From positions 434,001 through 498,000 of the forward strand of contig CAZPVD010000001.1 in NCBI GenBank assembly GCA_964589935.1: a DNA stretch of 64,000 bases, read 5' to 3'. The notes beneath the pieces were generated by a model, which worked only from the letters and a program-made list of their open reading frames with translations, was not told where the DNA came from and did not search any database. Position numbers and translations under genes: made by a program. Shown piece by piece: positions 24,679 through 33,973 of this stretch. Source of the DNA: VHCN01 sp964589935 (GTDB lineage: Bacteria > Verrucomicrobiota > Verrucomicrobiia > Limisphaerales > VHCN01). Numbering within the stretch: position 1 is the first letter of the stretch; each line of letters starts with the position of its first letter.

Positions 24679-25023
24679 AAATTGTAATGACTGGAGAAAC
24701 CTCGCTCAGGTCATGTGAATGACAAGTGAAAATCTGGCAATAAACTCACCGCGTCGTCGTGAATCACATCAGGCACTTGTTGTGGAAGTTGGTGAGGAGT
24801 ATTGTCTGTTTTTAATGAGAATCTTCATGGTCGCGGGATGGTTCGGCGTTGACGGTTTGGATGTGCAGGCGCGGTCGTGTAGCCAAGGACGCTGAGGCGA
24901 CACCATTCGCCTCCCATTGAGCCGGAATTCCACTTGAGCACGGCGGGCGAGAGTATTAAATTCTGGTGTCGGTTCGGAATTCGTTAGACGGCGTATCCTG
25001 AAACGACGAGCTTGAGGCGTGCG
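24679..25023. other. Intergenic region, 345 bp, between divergent small secreted-protein genes
   Basis: Must contain the promoters of the lipoprotein gene (leftwards) and of the gene at 25024 (rightwards). A 7-bp hairpin (GAGGCGA at 24894-24900 with TCGCCTC at 24907-24913, loop of six) is the only structure seen; no T-run follows, so it is not a typical terminator. No RNA gene or clear promoter boxes were recognised. Confidence 0.5.
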
Positions 25024-25692
25024 ATGAAACGATGGCTGAATTTCTCTGTGATGGCAGTTGGTCTGCTGGCCGTTTTTGTTGTGGGCAGACAACGCGCCAC
25101 GGCTGCCGCTCCCGCTGCGGACAGTGGTAATGGGGCAAATCCCGGCGCACAAACAGTATCCCAGAACGACGTTCCACAGGTCACGGCCGCGGCGAACATT
25201 TCACCGTTCGTTGTCGGAGTGGTGAAGTTGTCGGAAGGCGGAGTGGACGCCGCCGTCATTCAAGCGCATGTGGAAGCCTCGCGGATTTCTGTTCCGCCCA
25301 CTGCGGACGAGATTATTTATCTTCACGCGCACCGCGTTCCTGCATCGGTCATCACCGCAATGATCAATCACGGAGCCAAAATGAGTGAACGGGCTGCGCT
25401 GGCTGCGGTTCAAGCTGTTCAGCGTCAGCCCCCTGCCCCGCAACCGCAGGCTGCCGCCCCCGCGCCGCCCGTGCAAGTTGTCACGGTCGTGCAACCAACT
25501 CCGACGTATGTGACCAGTCCCACTTACGTGTATCCCAGCTATTCAAGCTGCGTTTACTCGTATCCAAGCTATTCCTACTACTGCGGCTGGCCGCGCTACG
25601 GCTACTGCTATCCGGGGTCTTTCAATTTTAGTTTCGGCTTCGGCTATCGTGGAGGTCACTTTGGCCATTATTATCGGGGCTTCTGCCGATAA
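25024..25692 (+). CDS. Secreted hypothetical protein with Tyr/Ser/Cys-rich tail
   Basis: A 222-residue protein. The start is ATG 25024, with GAGGCG 5-10 bp upstream. Residues 1-28 form a signal peptide (MKRWLNFSVMAVGLLAVFVV, cleavage near ATAAA). The central part (about 50-125) contains FVVGVVKLSEGGVDAAVIQA and IIYLHAHRVPASVITAMI, a helical motif pattern seen in many verrucomicrobial secreted proteins in which short helices respond to a condition like loss of contact. A Pro/Gln/Ala linker follows, and the last 65 residues are extremely rich in Tyr, Ser, Pro, Phe and Gly with four cysteines (YPSYSSCVYSYPSYSYYCGW). It may be a surface-exposed or cell-wall protein; no function is known. Confidence 0.65.
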   Translation: MKRWLNFSVMAVGLLAVFVVGRQRATAAAPAADSGNGANPGAQTVSQNDVPQVTAAANISPFVVGVVKLSEGGVDAAVIQAHVEASRISVPPTADEIIYLHAHRVPASVITAMINHGAKMSERAALAAVQAVQRQPPAPQPQAAAPAPPVQVVTVVQPTPTYVTSPTYVYPSYSSCVYSYPSYSYYCGWPRYGYCYPGSFNFSFGFGYRGGHFGHYYRGFCR

Positions 25693-25857
25693 AGTCTTCG
25701 CTCGTTTCGGGACACAATCCTAGTGGCTGGTTGCCGTTTTCAAGAACGGATAAAATCTCGTCCCGAAGCCGCAAGGTTTGGTTTGTCATTCCTTTGAGTG
25801 TCTCAACTGAATTCAGTCTTTTCACCACGACAAAACGGGGACAATCTTCGAGAGAGC

Positions 25858-26628
25858 ATGAAACGGTATGAACCATGCCTTTCGCGCACACGCAAGATGC
25901 GTGCTGTGACAATATTCGGCATCCTTTTCTTGACGGTCACGAGCTGCCAAAAGCGGCAGGGCGAACTTGGAGGAAACCGGACAACGAACCACACCGCACA
26001 AATACAAGAGCCTCCCGTTGCCACCGCACGAACGAATCCTGCGCCGAAAAACAAAATGGAAGGCCGCACGGCGGCGGAGTTGTTTCAAGAGGGACTGAAA
26101 TTATGGGACGGCAAGGGTGTGAGCAAGGACCCGGTGGAGGCGGTAAAGTTTTTCCAAGCGGCGGCAGATCGAGGTGATGTGGATGCGCTGGCTTATCTGG
26201 GCGCCGCCTGCCGCACGGGAACCGGAATTGCAAAGGATGCAGCAACGGCTGCTGGATATTTTTTGGCAGCGGCAGAAAAAGGCGATGCTCGCTCGCAAGG
26301 TGTTATCGCCTCAATGCTGGCGACGGGTGAAGGCGTTCCCAAAAATCTTCCCGAATCGGTCAAGTGGTATCGGGTGGCGTCGGAGCAAGGCTTGGTGCGC
26401 GCCCAAGCCAATCTTGGAGCCATGTATTTCCTTGGTCAGGGCGTGGCAAAGGACGACGTGGAAGCTTACAAGTGGTTGCACCTCGCGGCATCGAAAGGCG
26501 ACGCGGGAGCCGTGAAAAATCGCGGACTGGTGGCGCGGAAGTTGACTGTGCAACAAATGGCCGAAGGCCGCAAACGCGCCGCGGAATTCGTGCCCAAAAA
26601 AACCGACACGGGAACAACGCAGCAATGA
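25858..26628 (+). CDS. Sel1-repeat lipoprotein
   Basis: A 256-residue protein. A GAGAG ribosome site 4-8 bp upstream favours the ATG at 25858; ATG 25897 would give a shorter signal. The signal peptide ends in a lipobox-like VTSC, so a lipid anchor is likely. After a charged linker, about four Sel1-like helical repeats follow (consensus GxGVxxDxxEAxKWxxxAAxxG), for example KGVSKDPVEAVKFFQAAADR, TGIAKDAATAAGYFLAAAEK, EGVPKNLPESVKWYRVASEQ and QGVAKDDVEAYKWLHLAASK. Sel1 repeats are protein-interaction scaffolds. A second Sel1 protein is at 50553. No neighbour makes the partner obvious. Confidence 0.85.
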   Translation: MKRYEPCLSRTRKMRAVTIFGILFLTVTSCQKRQGELGGNRTTNHTAQIQEPPVATARTNPAPKNKMEGRTAAELFQEGLKLWDGKGVSKDPVEAVKFFQAAADRGDVDALAYLGAACRTGTGIAKDAATAAGYFLAAAEKGDARSQGVIASMLATGEGVPKNLPESVKWYRVASEQGLVRAQANLGAMYFLGQGVAKDDVEAYKWLHLAASKGDAGAVKNRGLVARKLTVQQMAEGRKRAAEFVPKKTDTGTTQQ

Positions 26629-26830
26629 GCGTCAAGCAGAGACAAGACCTCTTGCAAGAATGGTTCGCCGCAATCTAGCATGTTGGTATGCAGCACAGCA
26701 CCTCGTCTGATTCATCACGCTCAGTCAAGTTGCACCTCGCGTCCGCCTGCGGAGCCGGCGATTTTCACACCGAAGCGCTTGCATGAAGCTCGCCCCTTCA
26801 CGCGGTGAATTGCTTTTTGAAGGACGATGG

Positions 26831-29800
26831 ATGTCCCTTCAAGTGAGGCGCGCTTCTGTCATACTTGCAGTTTTGCTGCTGCAACCCTCGGTTCTTGCGC
26901 GCGCCGCCGCCCCTGTAGTCCCAACGAAGATCGAATTCAACCGCGACATCCGGCCCATCCTTTCGGACATCTGCTACAAGTGCCACGGCCCGGACAAGGC
27001 CAAGCGCAAGGCCGATCTGCGCCTTGACCTCGAGGCCAGTGCGAAGGCGAAGATCAAAGATCACTTCGCAATCGTCCCGGGCCAGCCGGCTAAGAGTGAA
27101 CTCATCCGCCGCATCACAACGAGCGATGAAGACGACCGGATGCCGCCAGCCGATTCGGGACGACAGCTCACCCCGCGACAGGTCGAGTTGCTGCGCCGCT
27201 GGATCGAGCAAGGCGCCAAGTGGGAGGCGCACTGGTCATTCATCGCGCCGAAGCGTCCCGACCTTCCGCGTGTGAAGAATTCCAATTGGGTTCGCAATCC
27301 GGTGGACAACTTCATCCTCGCCCGCTTGGAGCGCGACGGGCTTCAGCCCTCGCCCGAAGCCGATCGAGCCGCGCTCATTCGTCGCGTGTCGCTCGATTTG
27401 ACCGGTCTGCCGCCGACGCTCGCCGAGGCGGATGCCTTTCTTGCCGACACGTCGCCGCAGGCTTACGAGCGTGTCGTGGACCGCCTGCTCACATCGCCGT
27501 GCTACGGCGAACGCATGGCCAGCCGCTGGCTCGACGCGGCGCGTTATGCGGACACGAGCGGATATCAGAGCGACGGCGAGCGCTCGATGTGGCGATGGCG
27601 CGACTGGGTGATCGGCGCGTTCAATCGCAATTTGCCATTCGATCAATTTACGATCGAGCAACTCGCCGGCGATCTCCTTCTCAACGCGACGCGCGACCAA
27701 CGCATCGCGACCGGATTCAACCGCAACCACCGCGGCAACGCCGAAGGCGGCATCATCCCCGAGGAATACGCGGCCGAGTATGTCGTGGATCGCGTGGATA
27801 CGACCGCAACCGTGTGGCTCGGCCTGACGATGGGCTGCGCGCGCTGCCACGATCACAAATACGATCCGCTCACGCAGCGCGAGTTCTACCAACTCTTCGC
27901 CTTTTTCAACAACGTGCCGGAGAAAGGCCGCGCAGTGAAGATTGGCAACTCGCCGCCGGTGATCACCGCGCCGACGGACGCGCAGGAGAAGCAACTCGCG
28001 AAACTCGAATCGCAACTCGCTTCCGCAGAAGCGCGCTTGCGCGAACTGGAGCCGCAAATCACCGCCGCACAAACGGCGTGGGAAAAGTCACTCACTGCCG
28101 CGCCGGTTGCACAGTGGACGGTGACGAACGGCTTGCAGGCGCGCTTTGAACTCGACGGAAAACTTGCGAGCGAGGCCGGGAAAAACACGACCGCGAAGTT
28201 TGAAAACGGCGAGGCCACATTCGCGCCCGGACGTGACGCACTTGCGGCAGCACTCGATGGAAGTCGCTTCATCAACTGCGGCGATGTCGGGGACTTCGGC
28301 TTCTTCGACAAGTTCACTCTGGCCGCGTGGATTCGGCCGCACGGCGCGGACGGCGGCACGATTGTCTCGCGCATGGTCGAGCAGGATGCGGACTCCGCGT
28401 TCACTTCCGACTCCGAGGGCTACAGCGTGCATCTCAAGGCGGGCCGCGTGCAGGTGCGTCTCACGAAGCGCTGGCTCGACGACGCGCTGCGCGTGGAGAC
28501 CGAGGCCGTGCTCGCGCCGGAACAGTGGCACCACGTCGCGGTCATCTATGACGGCTCACGGCTCGCGACGGGCGTGAAGATTTTCATCAACGGCCAGCCG
28601 CAGAAAATGCGCTTGCTGCTCGATCAATTGAACCAGACCTTCCAGACAAAACAGCCGCTGCGCATCGGTGCGGGCGGCGGGCCGGCAAATCGGTTTCGCG
28701 GGCTGGTCAGCGATGTGCGGGTATATGCCCGCGCTCTCTCGGAGGAGGAAGTCGGCATCGTCTCCACGACGGAAAACGTGAACGCACTTGCCGCGATTTT
28801 TCCCGCGAAGCGCACCGCGCCCCAGGCGGCGAAGCTGCGCTCGTGCTTCCTCGCGGAGCACGCGCCCGCACCGATGCGCGAAGCGCAAACACATGTCGCG
28901 GAGTTGCGCGAGCAGCGCACGAAGTTCGTGGAGAGCCTGCCGACCGTGATGGTGATGGAGGAAATGGCAGTGCCGCGCGAGACGTTCGTGCTGAAGCGTG
29001 GCGTGTATGATCAGCGCGGCGACCGCGCCACACCCGGCGTGCCCGCGAGCCTGCCGCCACTGCCCGCTTACGCAGTGCGGAACCGGCTCACCTTCGCGCG
29101 TTGGCTCGTGAGCACGCAGAATCCGCTCACGGCACGCGTCGCGGTGAATCACCAGTGGCAGATGCTCTTCGGCACCGGGCTGGTGAAGACCACGGAGGAC
29201 TTCGGATCGCAGGGTGAACCGCCGAGTCATCCCGAATTGCTCGACTGGCTCGCGACGGAATTCGTGCGCACGGGCTGGGACGTGAAGCGCTTGCTCAAGA
29301 CAATGTTGATGAGCGCGACGTATCGGCAGTCATCGCGCATGACGCCGGAGTTGCTTGCGCGCGACCCGGACAACCGCCTGCTCGCGCGCGGCCCGCGCGT
29401 GCGGTTGCCGGCCGAGATGATCCGCGACCAGGCGCTTGCGGTGAGCGGATTGCTCGTGCGCGAAATCGGCGGGCCGTCGGTGAAGCCGTATCAGCCGCCG
29501 GGATTGTGGAAGGAATTGAGCGGCACCGACTATGTTCAGGATCACGGCGACGCGCTCTGGCGTCGCAGCCTCTACACATTTTGGAAGCGCACCAGCCCGC
29601 AGCCGACGATGACGACCTTCGACGCCGCAGGCCGCGAGATGTGCTCCGTGCGCCCGAGCCGCACGGACACGCCACTGCAGGCGCTCGCGCTGATGAACGA
29701 CGTGACCTTCGTCGAAGCCGCGCGCTGCCTCGCGCAGCGCGTGATGCGCGAAGGCGGGCCGACACCCGAGGAGCGCGTGCGACTGGCCTTCCGACTCGTG

Positions 29801-30016
29801 CTCACGCGCGCGCCGAAGCCGCCGGAGTTGAAGGTGCTGCTCGATGATTTGAACGATCACCTCGCGCGATTCCGCGCCGACTCGAAAGCGGCGCAATCGC
29901 TCATAAGCGCGGGTGAGTCACCGCGCGATGCGAAGCTCGCTGCGGATGAGCTGGCAGCTTACTCAGCGTTGGCCGGGTTGATTCTGAACCTCGACGAAGC
30001 CATCACCAAACAATAG
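26831..30016 (+). CDS. Secreted PSCyt1-DUF1549-LamG-DUF1553 protein
   Basis: A 1061-residue exported PVC-type protein. The start is ATG 26831, preceded by GAAGGA; the signal peptide is MSLQVRRASVILAVLLLQPS. Domains: PSCyt1 with CYKCH at 48-52 and a MPPADSGRQLT ending; DUF1549 with WVRNPVDNFILARLERDGL near 154 and the family motif GCARCHDHKYDP with CxxCH at 336-340; a helical coil; a LamG/concanavalin-like domain (about 440-640, FTLAAWIRPHGADGGT); then DUF1553 to the C-terminus (ARWLVSTQNPLTARVAVNHQ near 757). The LamG domain suggests binding of a carbohydrate or other extracellular ligand. Its DUF1501 partner is at 30515, with a VOC gene between them. Confidence 0.93.
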   Translation: MSLQVRRASVILAVLLLQPSVLARAAAPVVPTKIEFNRDIRPILSDICYKCHGPDKAKRKADLRLDLEASAKAKIKDHFAIVPGQPAKSELIRRITTSDEDDRMPPADSGRQLTPRQVELLRRWIEQGAKWEAHWSFIAPKRPDLPRVKNSNWVRNPVDNFILARLERDGLQPSPEADRAALIRRVSLDLTGLPPTLAEADAFLADTSPQAYERVVDRLLTSPCYGERMASRWLDAARYADTSGYQSDGERSMWRWRDWVIGAFNRNLPFDQFTIEQLAGDLLLNATRDQRIATGFNRNHRGNAEGGIIPEEYAAEYVVDRVDTTATVWLGLTMGCARCHDHKYDPLTQREFYQLFAFFNNVPEKGRAVKIGNSPPVITAPTDAQEKQLAKLESQLASAEARLRELEPQITAAQTAWEKSLTAAPVAQWTVTNGLQARFELDGKLASEAGKNTTAKFENGEATFAPGRDALAAALDGSRFINCGDVGDFGFFDKFTLAAWIRPHGADGGTIVSRMVEQDADSAFTSDSEGYSVHLKAGRVQVRLTKRWLDDALRVETEAVLAPEQWHHVAVIYDGSRLATGVKIFINGQPQKMRLLLDQLNQTFQTKQPLRIGAGGGPANRFRGLVSDVRVYARALSEEEVGIVSTTENVNALAAIFPAKRTAPQAAKLRSCFLAEHAPAPMREAQTHVAELREQRTKFVESLPTVMVMEEMAVPRETFVLKRGVYDQRGDRATPGVPASLPPLPAYAVRNRLTFARWLVSTQNPLTARVAVNHQWQMLFGTGLVKTTEDFGSQGEPPSHPELLDWLATEFVRTGWDVKRLLKTMLMSATYRQSSRMTPELLARDPDNRLLARGPRVRLPAEMIRDQALAVSGLLVREIGGPSVKPYQPPGLWKELSGTDYVQDHGDALWRRSLYTFWKRTSPQPTMTTFDAAGREMCSVRPSRTDTPLQALALMNDVTFVEAARCLAQRVMREGGPTPEERVRLAFRLVLTRAPKPPELKVLLDDLNDHLARFRADSKAAQSLISAGESPRDAKLAADELAAYSALAGLILNLDEAITKQ

Positions 30017-30052
30017 CTGCGCTCCATGAACCCGCTGCTCGACCATCGCATG
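30005..30052 (+). repeat. Duplicated gene junction, copy A (before VOC gene)
   Basis: Spans the stop of the DUF1549/1553 gene and the start MNPLLDHR. It matches 30495-30541 at roughly five of every six positions: CAATAGCTGCGC is identical, then both copies read ATGAA(C/T)CCGCT and continue in the same frame. Most differences are in third codon positions. Confidence 0.75.
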
Positions 30053-30505
30053 AACCAATCCATGAAGCAGGCGATTGGTCAAATTGCGCTCGTGGTGCGC
30101 GATTACGATGAAGCCATCAATTTCTATGTGGGAACGCTCGGCTTTGCTTTGGTGGAAGACACCTGCATTCCAGAGCAGGACAAGCGCTGGGTCATCGTCG
30201 CACCGCCAGGCTCAACGGAATCACGATTGCTTCTCGCGCGAGCGACCAGCGAAGAACAGTCGTCACGTATCGGAAATCAAACCGGAGGCCGCGTGTTTCT
30301 GTTTCTCTTCACTGATGACTTCTGGCGCGACTTTGATTCCTACAAAGCGAAGGGCGTTGTCTTTGTTCGAGAGCCCAAGGAAGAAAACTACGGCACGGTG
30401 GCTGTATTCCAAGACCTTTACGGGAACCTATGGGATTTGGTTCAACCCAAAGGCATGATGCAAATGCACCCGTCGCTGACGCCTTGCCCGAGTAACCAAC
30501 AATAG
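30026..30505 (+). CDS. VOC/glyoxalase-family protein inserted between DUF1549/1553 and DUF1501 genes
   Basis: A small (159 aa, or 147 from Met13) metalloenzyme-fold protein. The VOC pattern is clear: IGQIALVVRDYDEAINFYVG, LGFALVEDTCIPE, then the second beta-alpha-beta unit with DPFW-like FTDDFWRDF, a long loop EPKEENYGTVAVFQDLYGNL and WDLVQ. His is absent at the usual first metal position, and Glu near 139 is not certain, so catalytic activity is doubtful. The first eight residues (MNPLLDHR) copy the start of the downstream DUF1501 protein. The gene is visibly richer in A+T than its neighbours (about 48% GC against 67% in one sampled 60-base line each), which fits acquisition. Met13 (ATG 30062) is probably the ancestral start. 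Confidence 0.8.
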   Translation: MNPLLDHRMNQSMKQAIGQIALVVRDYDEAINFYVGTLGFALVEDTCIPEQDKRWVIVAPPGSTESRLLLARATSEEQSSRIGNQTGGRVFLFLFTDDFWRDFDSYKAKGVVFVREPKEENYGTVAVFQDLYGNLWDLVQPKGMMQMHPSLTPCPSNQQ

Positions 30506-30541
30506 CTGCGCCTCATGAATCCGCTTTTCGATCATCGCCTG
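30495..30541 (+). repeat. Duplicated gene junction, copy B (before DUF1501 gene)
   Basis: Spans the stop of the VOC gene and the start MNPLFDHR of the DUF1501 gene. It is the partner of 30005-30052; see there for the alignment. The spacing between copies is 490 bp, close to the length of the VOC gene itself. Confidence 0.75.
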
Positions 30542-31972
30542 CTCATCAACCGCCGACACTTCTTCGGACGCGTGGGCATCGGCACAACGGCGCTTGCGGC
30601 GTTGTTGAACGAGGAGTTGTCCGCCGCGCCGACGAAGGACGCGGCGGCGAACGGTGGCCTGCCGGGCCTGCCGCATTTTGCGCCGAAGGCGAAGCGCGTC
30701 ATCTATCTGTTCCAGTCCGGCGCGCCGTCGCAGATGGATTTGTTCGACTACAAGCCGCAGCTCGCGCAGCGGCACGGCACGGACTTGCCGGACTCGATTC
30801 GCCAGGGCCAGCGGCTCACGGGCATGACGGCGACGCAGGATCATTTTCCCATCGCGCCGACGCGCTTCCGCTTCGCGCAGCACGGTCGCAGCGGCGCGTG
30901 GCTCAGCGAACTGCTGCCGCACACAGCGCGGGTGGCGGACGAGCTGTGCTTCATTAGGACGATGCACACCGAGGCGATCAACCACGACCCGGCGATCACA
31001 TTTTTCCAGACTGGCGCACAACTTGCGGGACGGCCGAGCATTGGCTCGTGGCTCAGCTACGGACTCGGCAGCGCGAACCACGACCTGCCGGCGTTCGTCG
31101 CGCTGCTCTCGAACGGCACGGGCAACCCGAACGACCAGCCGCTCTACGACCGACTGTGGAGCAGCGGCTTTTTGCCGACGACGCATCAGGGCATCAAGTT
31201 TCGCGCCGCCGCCGACCCGGTGCTTTTTCTCTCGAACCCCGAGGGACTCGATGCAACGGCGCGAAGGCGGATGCTCGACGATCTCGCGAAGCTGAACCAG
31301 ATGCAGTTCGCAGAATTCGGCGACCCGGAAATCGCCACGCGCATCGCGCAATACGAACTGGCGTATCGAATGCAGACGAGCGTGCCGGAACTGACGGATG
31401 TTTCCGGCGAACCCGCGAGCGCGTTCGGGCTTTACGGCCCCGAGGCGCGCAAGCCCGGGACGTTCGCGGCGAATTGCCTGCTCGCGCGCCGGCTCGCGGA
31501 ACGCGGCGTGCGTTTCATCCAGCTTTTCCATCGCGGCTGGGATCAGCACACGAAACTGCCGTCGCAAATTGCCGGCCAGTGCCATGACACCGATCAGCCG
31601 AGCGCCGCGCTCATCGAGGATCTCAGGCAGCGCGGCCTGCTCGACGAGACGCTCGTCGTGTGGGGCGGCGAGTTCGGGCGCACGGTCTATTGCCAGGGCC
31701 GGCTCACGAAGGACGACTACGGGCGCGACCATCATCCGCGGTGCTTCACGATCTGGCTCGCGGGTGGCGGCATTCGGCCCGGCATGACGTTCGGCGAGAC
31801 GGATGACTTCAGCTACAACGTCGTGCGCGATCCGGTGGACGTGCACGATCTCCACGCGACGCTGCTGCACTGCCTCGGCATTGACCACACGCGGCTGACG
31901 TTCAAGTTCCAAGGCCGCCATCATCGGCTGACCGATGTGCATGGGGAAGTGGTTAAACAAATTCTCGCTTGA
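30515..31972 (+). CDS. Secreted DUF1501 protein
   Basis: A 485-residue partner of the DUF1549/1553 protein at 26831. The N-terminus NRRHFFGRVGIGTTALAALL has twin arginines and a weakly hydrophobic stretch, a Tat-type signal. DUF1501 motifs: FAPKAKRVIYLFQSGAPSQM near 60, DLFDYKPQL, RTMHTEAINHDPAITFFQTG near 150, WLSYGLGS, then GVRFIQLFHRGWDQH near 335 and VVWGGEFGRTVYCQG near 385, followed by YGRDHHPRCFTIWLAGGGI with likely metal-binding histidines. The fold is related to alkaline phosphatases and sulfatases. The activity is unknown. The gene begins 9 bp after the VOC stop. Confidence 0.92.
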   Translation: MNPLFDHRLLINRRHFFGRVGIGTTALAALLNEELSAAPTKDAAANGGLPGLPHFAPKAKRVIYLFQSGAPSQMDLFDYKPQLAQRHGTDLPDSIRQGQRLTGMTATQDHFPIAPTRFRFAQHGRSGAWLSELLPHTARVADELCFIRTMHTEAINHDPAITFFQTGAQLAGRPSIGSWLSYGLGSANHDLPAFVALLSNGTGNPNDQPLYDRLWSSGFLPTTHQGIKFRAAADPVLFLSNPEGLDATARRRMLDDLAKLNQMQFAEFGDPEIATRIAQYELAYRMQTSVPELTDVSGEPASAFGLYGPEARKPGTFAANCLLARRLAERGVRFIQLFHRGWDQHTKLPSQIAGQCHDTDQPSAALIEDLRQRGLLDETLVVWGGEFGRTVYCQGRLTKDDYGRDHHPRCFTIWLAGGGIRPGMTFGETDDFSYNVVRDPVDVHDLHATLLHCLGIDHTRLTFKFQGRHHRLTDVHGEVVKQILA

Positions 31973-32075
31973 TTCAATGCGCAACCGGAAACCTTGCGCG
32001 AGTTTTACACAAGATATTCTCAAGAAGCCGTCCGCCTTCGGTAATTTTCCCCCGTCTGACTCCCCACGAAGTTAA

Positions 32076-33782
32076 TTATGGCTTTGTCTCCCGATCCGTC
32101 GCTTTGTGCCGCAAAACGCGGCCGGCGTGGTTGCCCGTGTGTGTTCCCTTGTCGAGAGCAAGCTGGCCGTTGACGATGACGTATTCGATGCCTTCGCTGT
32201 ATTGAAACGGGTCGGTGTAGGTGGAGCGGTCAATCACGCGGCTCGGATCGAAGATGGTGATGTCGGCGACGAGGCCGGCTTGAAGCAGGCCACGGTCGCG
32301 CAGGCTGAGCTTGGCGGCGTTGAGCGAGGTCATCTTGCGGACGGCGTCCTCCAGCCGCAGCAGGCCGCGCTCGCGGACATAGACGCCGAGCACGCGCGGA
32401 AAAGTGCCGAAGTTGCGCGGATGCGGATGACCGCGTCGCAGCAGGCCGTCGGTGGCGTAGGCGGAACCGTCGGAGCCGATTGAGCACCAAGGCTGGACGA
32501 GCGCGAGGTTCATGTCCTCCTCGGTGTGATGCGCATAGACGGTGCTCACAGAACCGTTCTGCTCGATGAGCAAATCGAAGAGGATGTCGAGCGAGTCGGG
32601 CTTGGGCGATTTGCCTTCGCTCTTCAACGCGATGACGTGGTCCATGGTCATGCCTTTGTAAGAATTGTTCGCGCTGACAAGCATCCGGCTCCAGTCGCCG
32701 CCGACCGCCGTGTAATGGTTATACCAATCCGAGAGTCCGTTGGTGATGTCGTGTTTGAGCCGCGCGCGTTGCGAAGTGTCTCTGAGTCGGGCAAGCATTT
32801 GCGACCTGCCGCCTTCATGCGCCCACGGCGGAATGATACTGGCGAGGTCGTTGTTGCCTCGCGTGTAAGGATAGACGTTCGCCTGCACGTTCACGCCGCG
32901 ATGGCGCGCCTCCTCGATGAGCGCGACGACTTCCTTCATGCGGCCCCAGTATTTTTCATCGGCGATCTTCAGATGGATGATGTCCACGGGCACGCCGGCA
33001 CGTTCGCCGATTTCGATGGCCTGCTTCACGGAGTCAAATACGCCAAGCCCCTCATCGTGAATGTGACTGGAGTAAATGCCGCCGTGCTGCCGCACAACTT
33101 TGCAGAGTTCAGCCAAGTCGCCCGTCGTCGCCAGCGAACCGGGCGGCATCATCAACGCGGTTGAAAGACCGAATGCGCCGTCGTTCATCGCCTCGGCGAC
33201 GAGTTCCTTCATGCGCTGCAACTCGGCGGGGGTTGGCTTGTCGAAGGACGATCCCATGACGCACTGCCAGATGTTCCCTTCGCCCACGTAGGACGCGATG
33301 TTCACCGAGACACCCGACCGCTCGACGGCTGCAAAGTAATCGCCGAGCGTCCGAATCTGCGCGGGCTGGTTACGAACGGAAACCGGACGCGGCGTGACCT
33401 TGCCGACGAACGGCCCGGCGGAGCCACCTTCGCCGAGAATCTCGGTGGTCACGCCCTGGCGAATCTTGCTTTGGGCGTTGCCGTCCTCCAACAGCAGGAA
33501 GTCCGAGTGCGAGTGCATGTCAATAAAGCCCGGAGCCACGACCAATCCGCGTGCATCAATGTCACGCTTCGCATCACCGGTCACCGCGCCGACACTGACG
33601 ATGCGGTCGCCTTTCACAGCGAGGTCACCGTAAAACCACGGGTTGCCCGTGCCGTCGGCGATTTTGCCGTTGCGGATTACGAGATCGTATTTCGGTTCAG
33701 CGGCATAACTCGCAAATGCGATGGCCAGCCAGGTCAACGCAGAGAACCAGCGGAGAATCGGACGAAGTGGCAGCGGTTTCAT
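32076..33782 (-). CDS. Secreted N-acyl-D-amino-acid deacylase-type amidohydrolase
   Basis: A 568-residue metal-dependent hydrolase of the D-aminoacylase/dihydroorotase superfamily. The start is ATG 33782, giving a signal peptide (MKPLPLRPILRWFSALTWLA, cleavage near SYAAEP), so the enzyme is periplasmic or secreted, unlike most family members. The family strand YDLVIRNGKIADGTGNPWF is followed by the metal site FIDMHSHSD with His90 and His92, then SSHIHDEG, a second histidine motif, and HHTEEDMN and GSDGSAYATDG with the catalytic Asp. Substrates of the family are N-acyl-D-amino acids or cyclic ureides. It is divergent from the PVC heme-protein gene (191 bp between starts). Confidence 0.88.
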   Translation of the reverse strand: MKPLPLRPILRWFSALTWLAIAFASYAAEPKYDLVIRNGKIADGTGNPWFYGDLAVKGDRIVSVGAVTGDAKRDIDARGLVVAPGFIDMHSHSDFLLLEDGNAQSKIRQGVTTEILGEGGSAGPFVGKVTPRPVSVRNQPAQIRTLGDYFAAVERSGVSVNIASYVGEGNIWQCVMGSSFDKPTPAELQRMKELVAEAMNDGAFGLSTALMMPPGSLATTGDLAELCKVVRQHGGIYSSHIHDEGLGVFDSVKQAIEIGERAGVPVDIIHLKIADEKYWGRMKEVVALIEEARHRGVNVQANVYPYTRGNNDLASIIPPWAHEGGRSQMLARLRDTSQRARLKHDITNGLSDWYNHYTAVGGDWSRMLVSANNSYKGMTMDHVIALKSEGKSPKPDSLDILFDLLIEQNGSVSTVYAHHTEEDMNLALVQPWCSIGSDGSAYATDGLLRRGHPHPRNFGTFPRVLGVYVRERGLLRLEDAVRKMTSLNAAKLSLRDRGLLQAGLVADITIFDPSRVIDRSTYTDPFQYSEGIEYVIVNGQLALDKGTHTGNHAGRVLRHKATDRETKP

Positions 33783-33973
33783 GTCGGCGATCTGAAGCCA
33801 ATGATCGGGATGATTGTAACGGGACAGTCCCGATTCGCCAGCTTCCGCTTTTGTGACTGATTTCAACGGAATGCCACGGTGCATCAGATAACCCAGCGCG
33901 CAATGCTTGCTTCAGCATGGAAGATTTTTCTCGCTGGGATTTCGCCGCCATCTGGATAAAATTTGTTTCTGGC

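Noticed and set aside
24894..24913. 7-bp hairpin considered as a terminator of a neighbouring gene
   Set aside because: No T-run follows on either strand and it lies far from both gene ends.
30428..32023. 531-codon minus-strand open frame over the DUF1501 gene
   Set aside because: Antisense shadow of a well-supported DUF1501 protein; Arg-rich with no recognisable motif.
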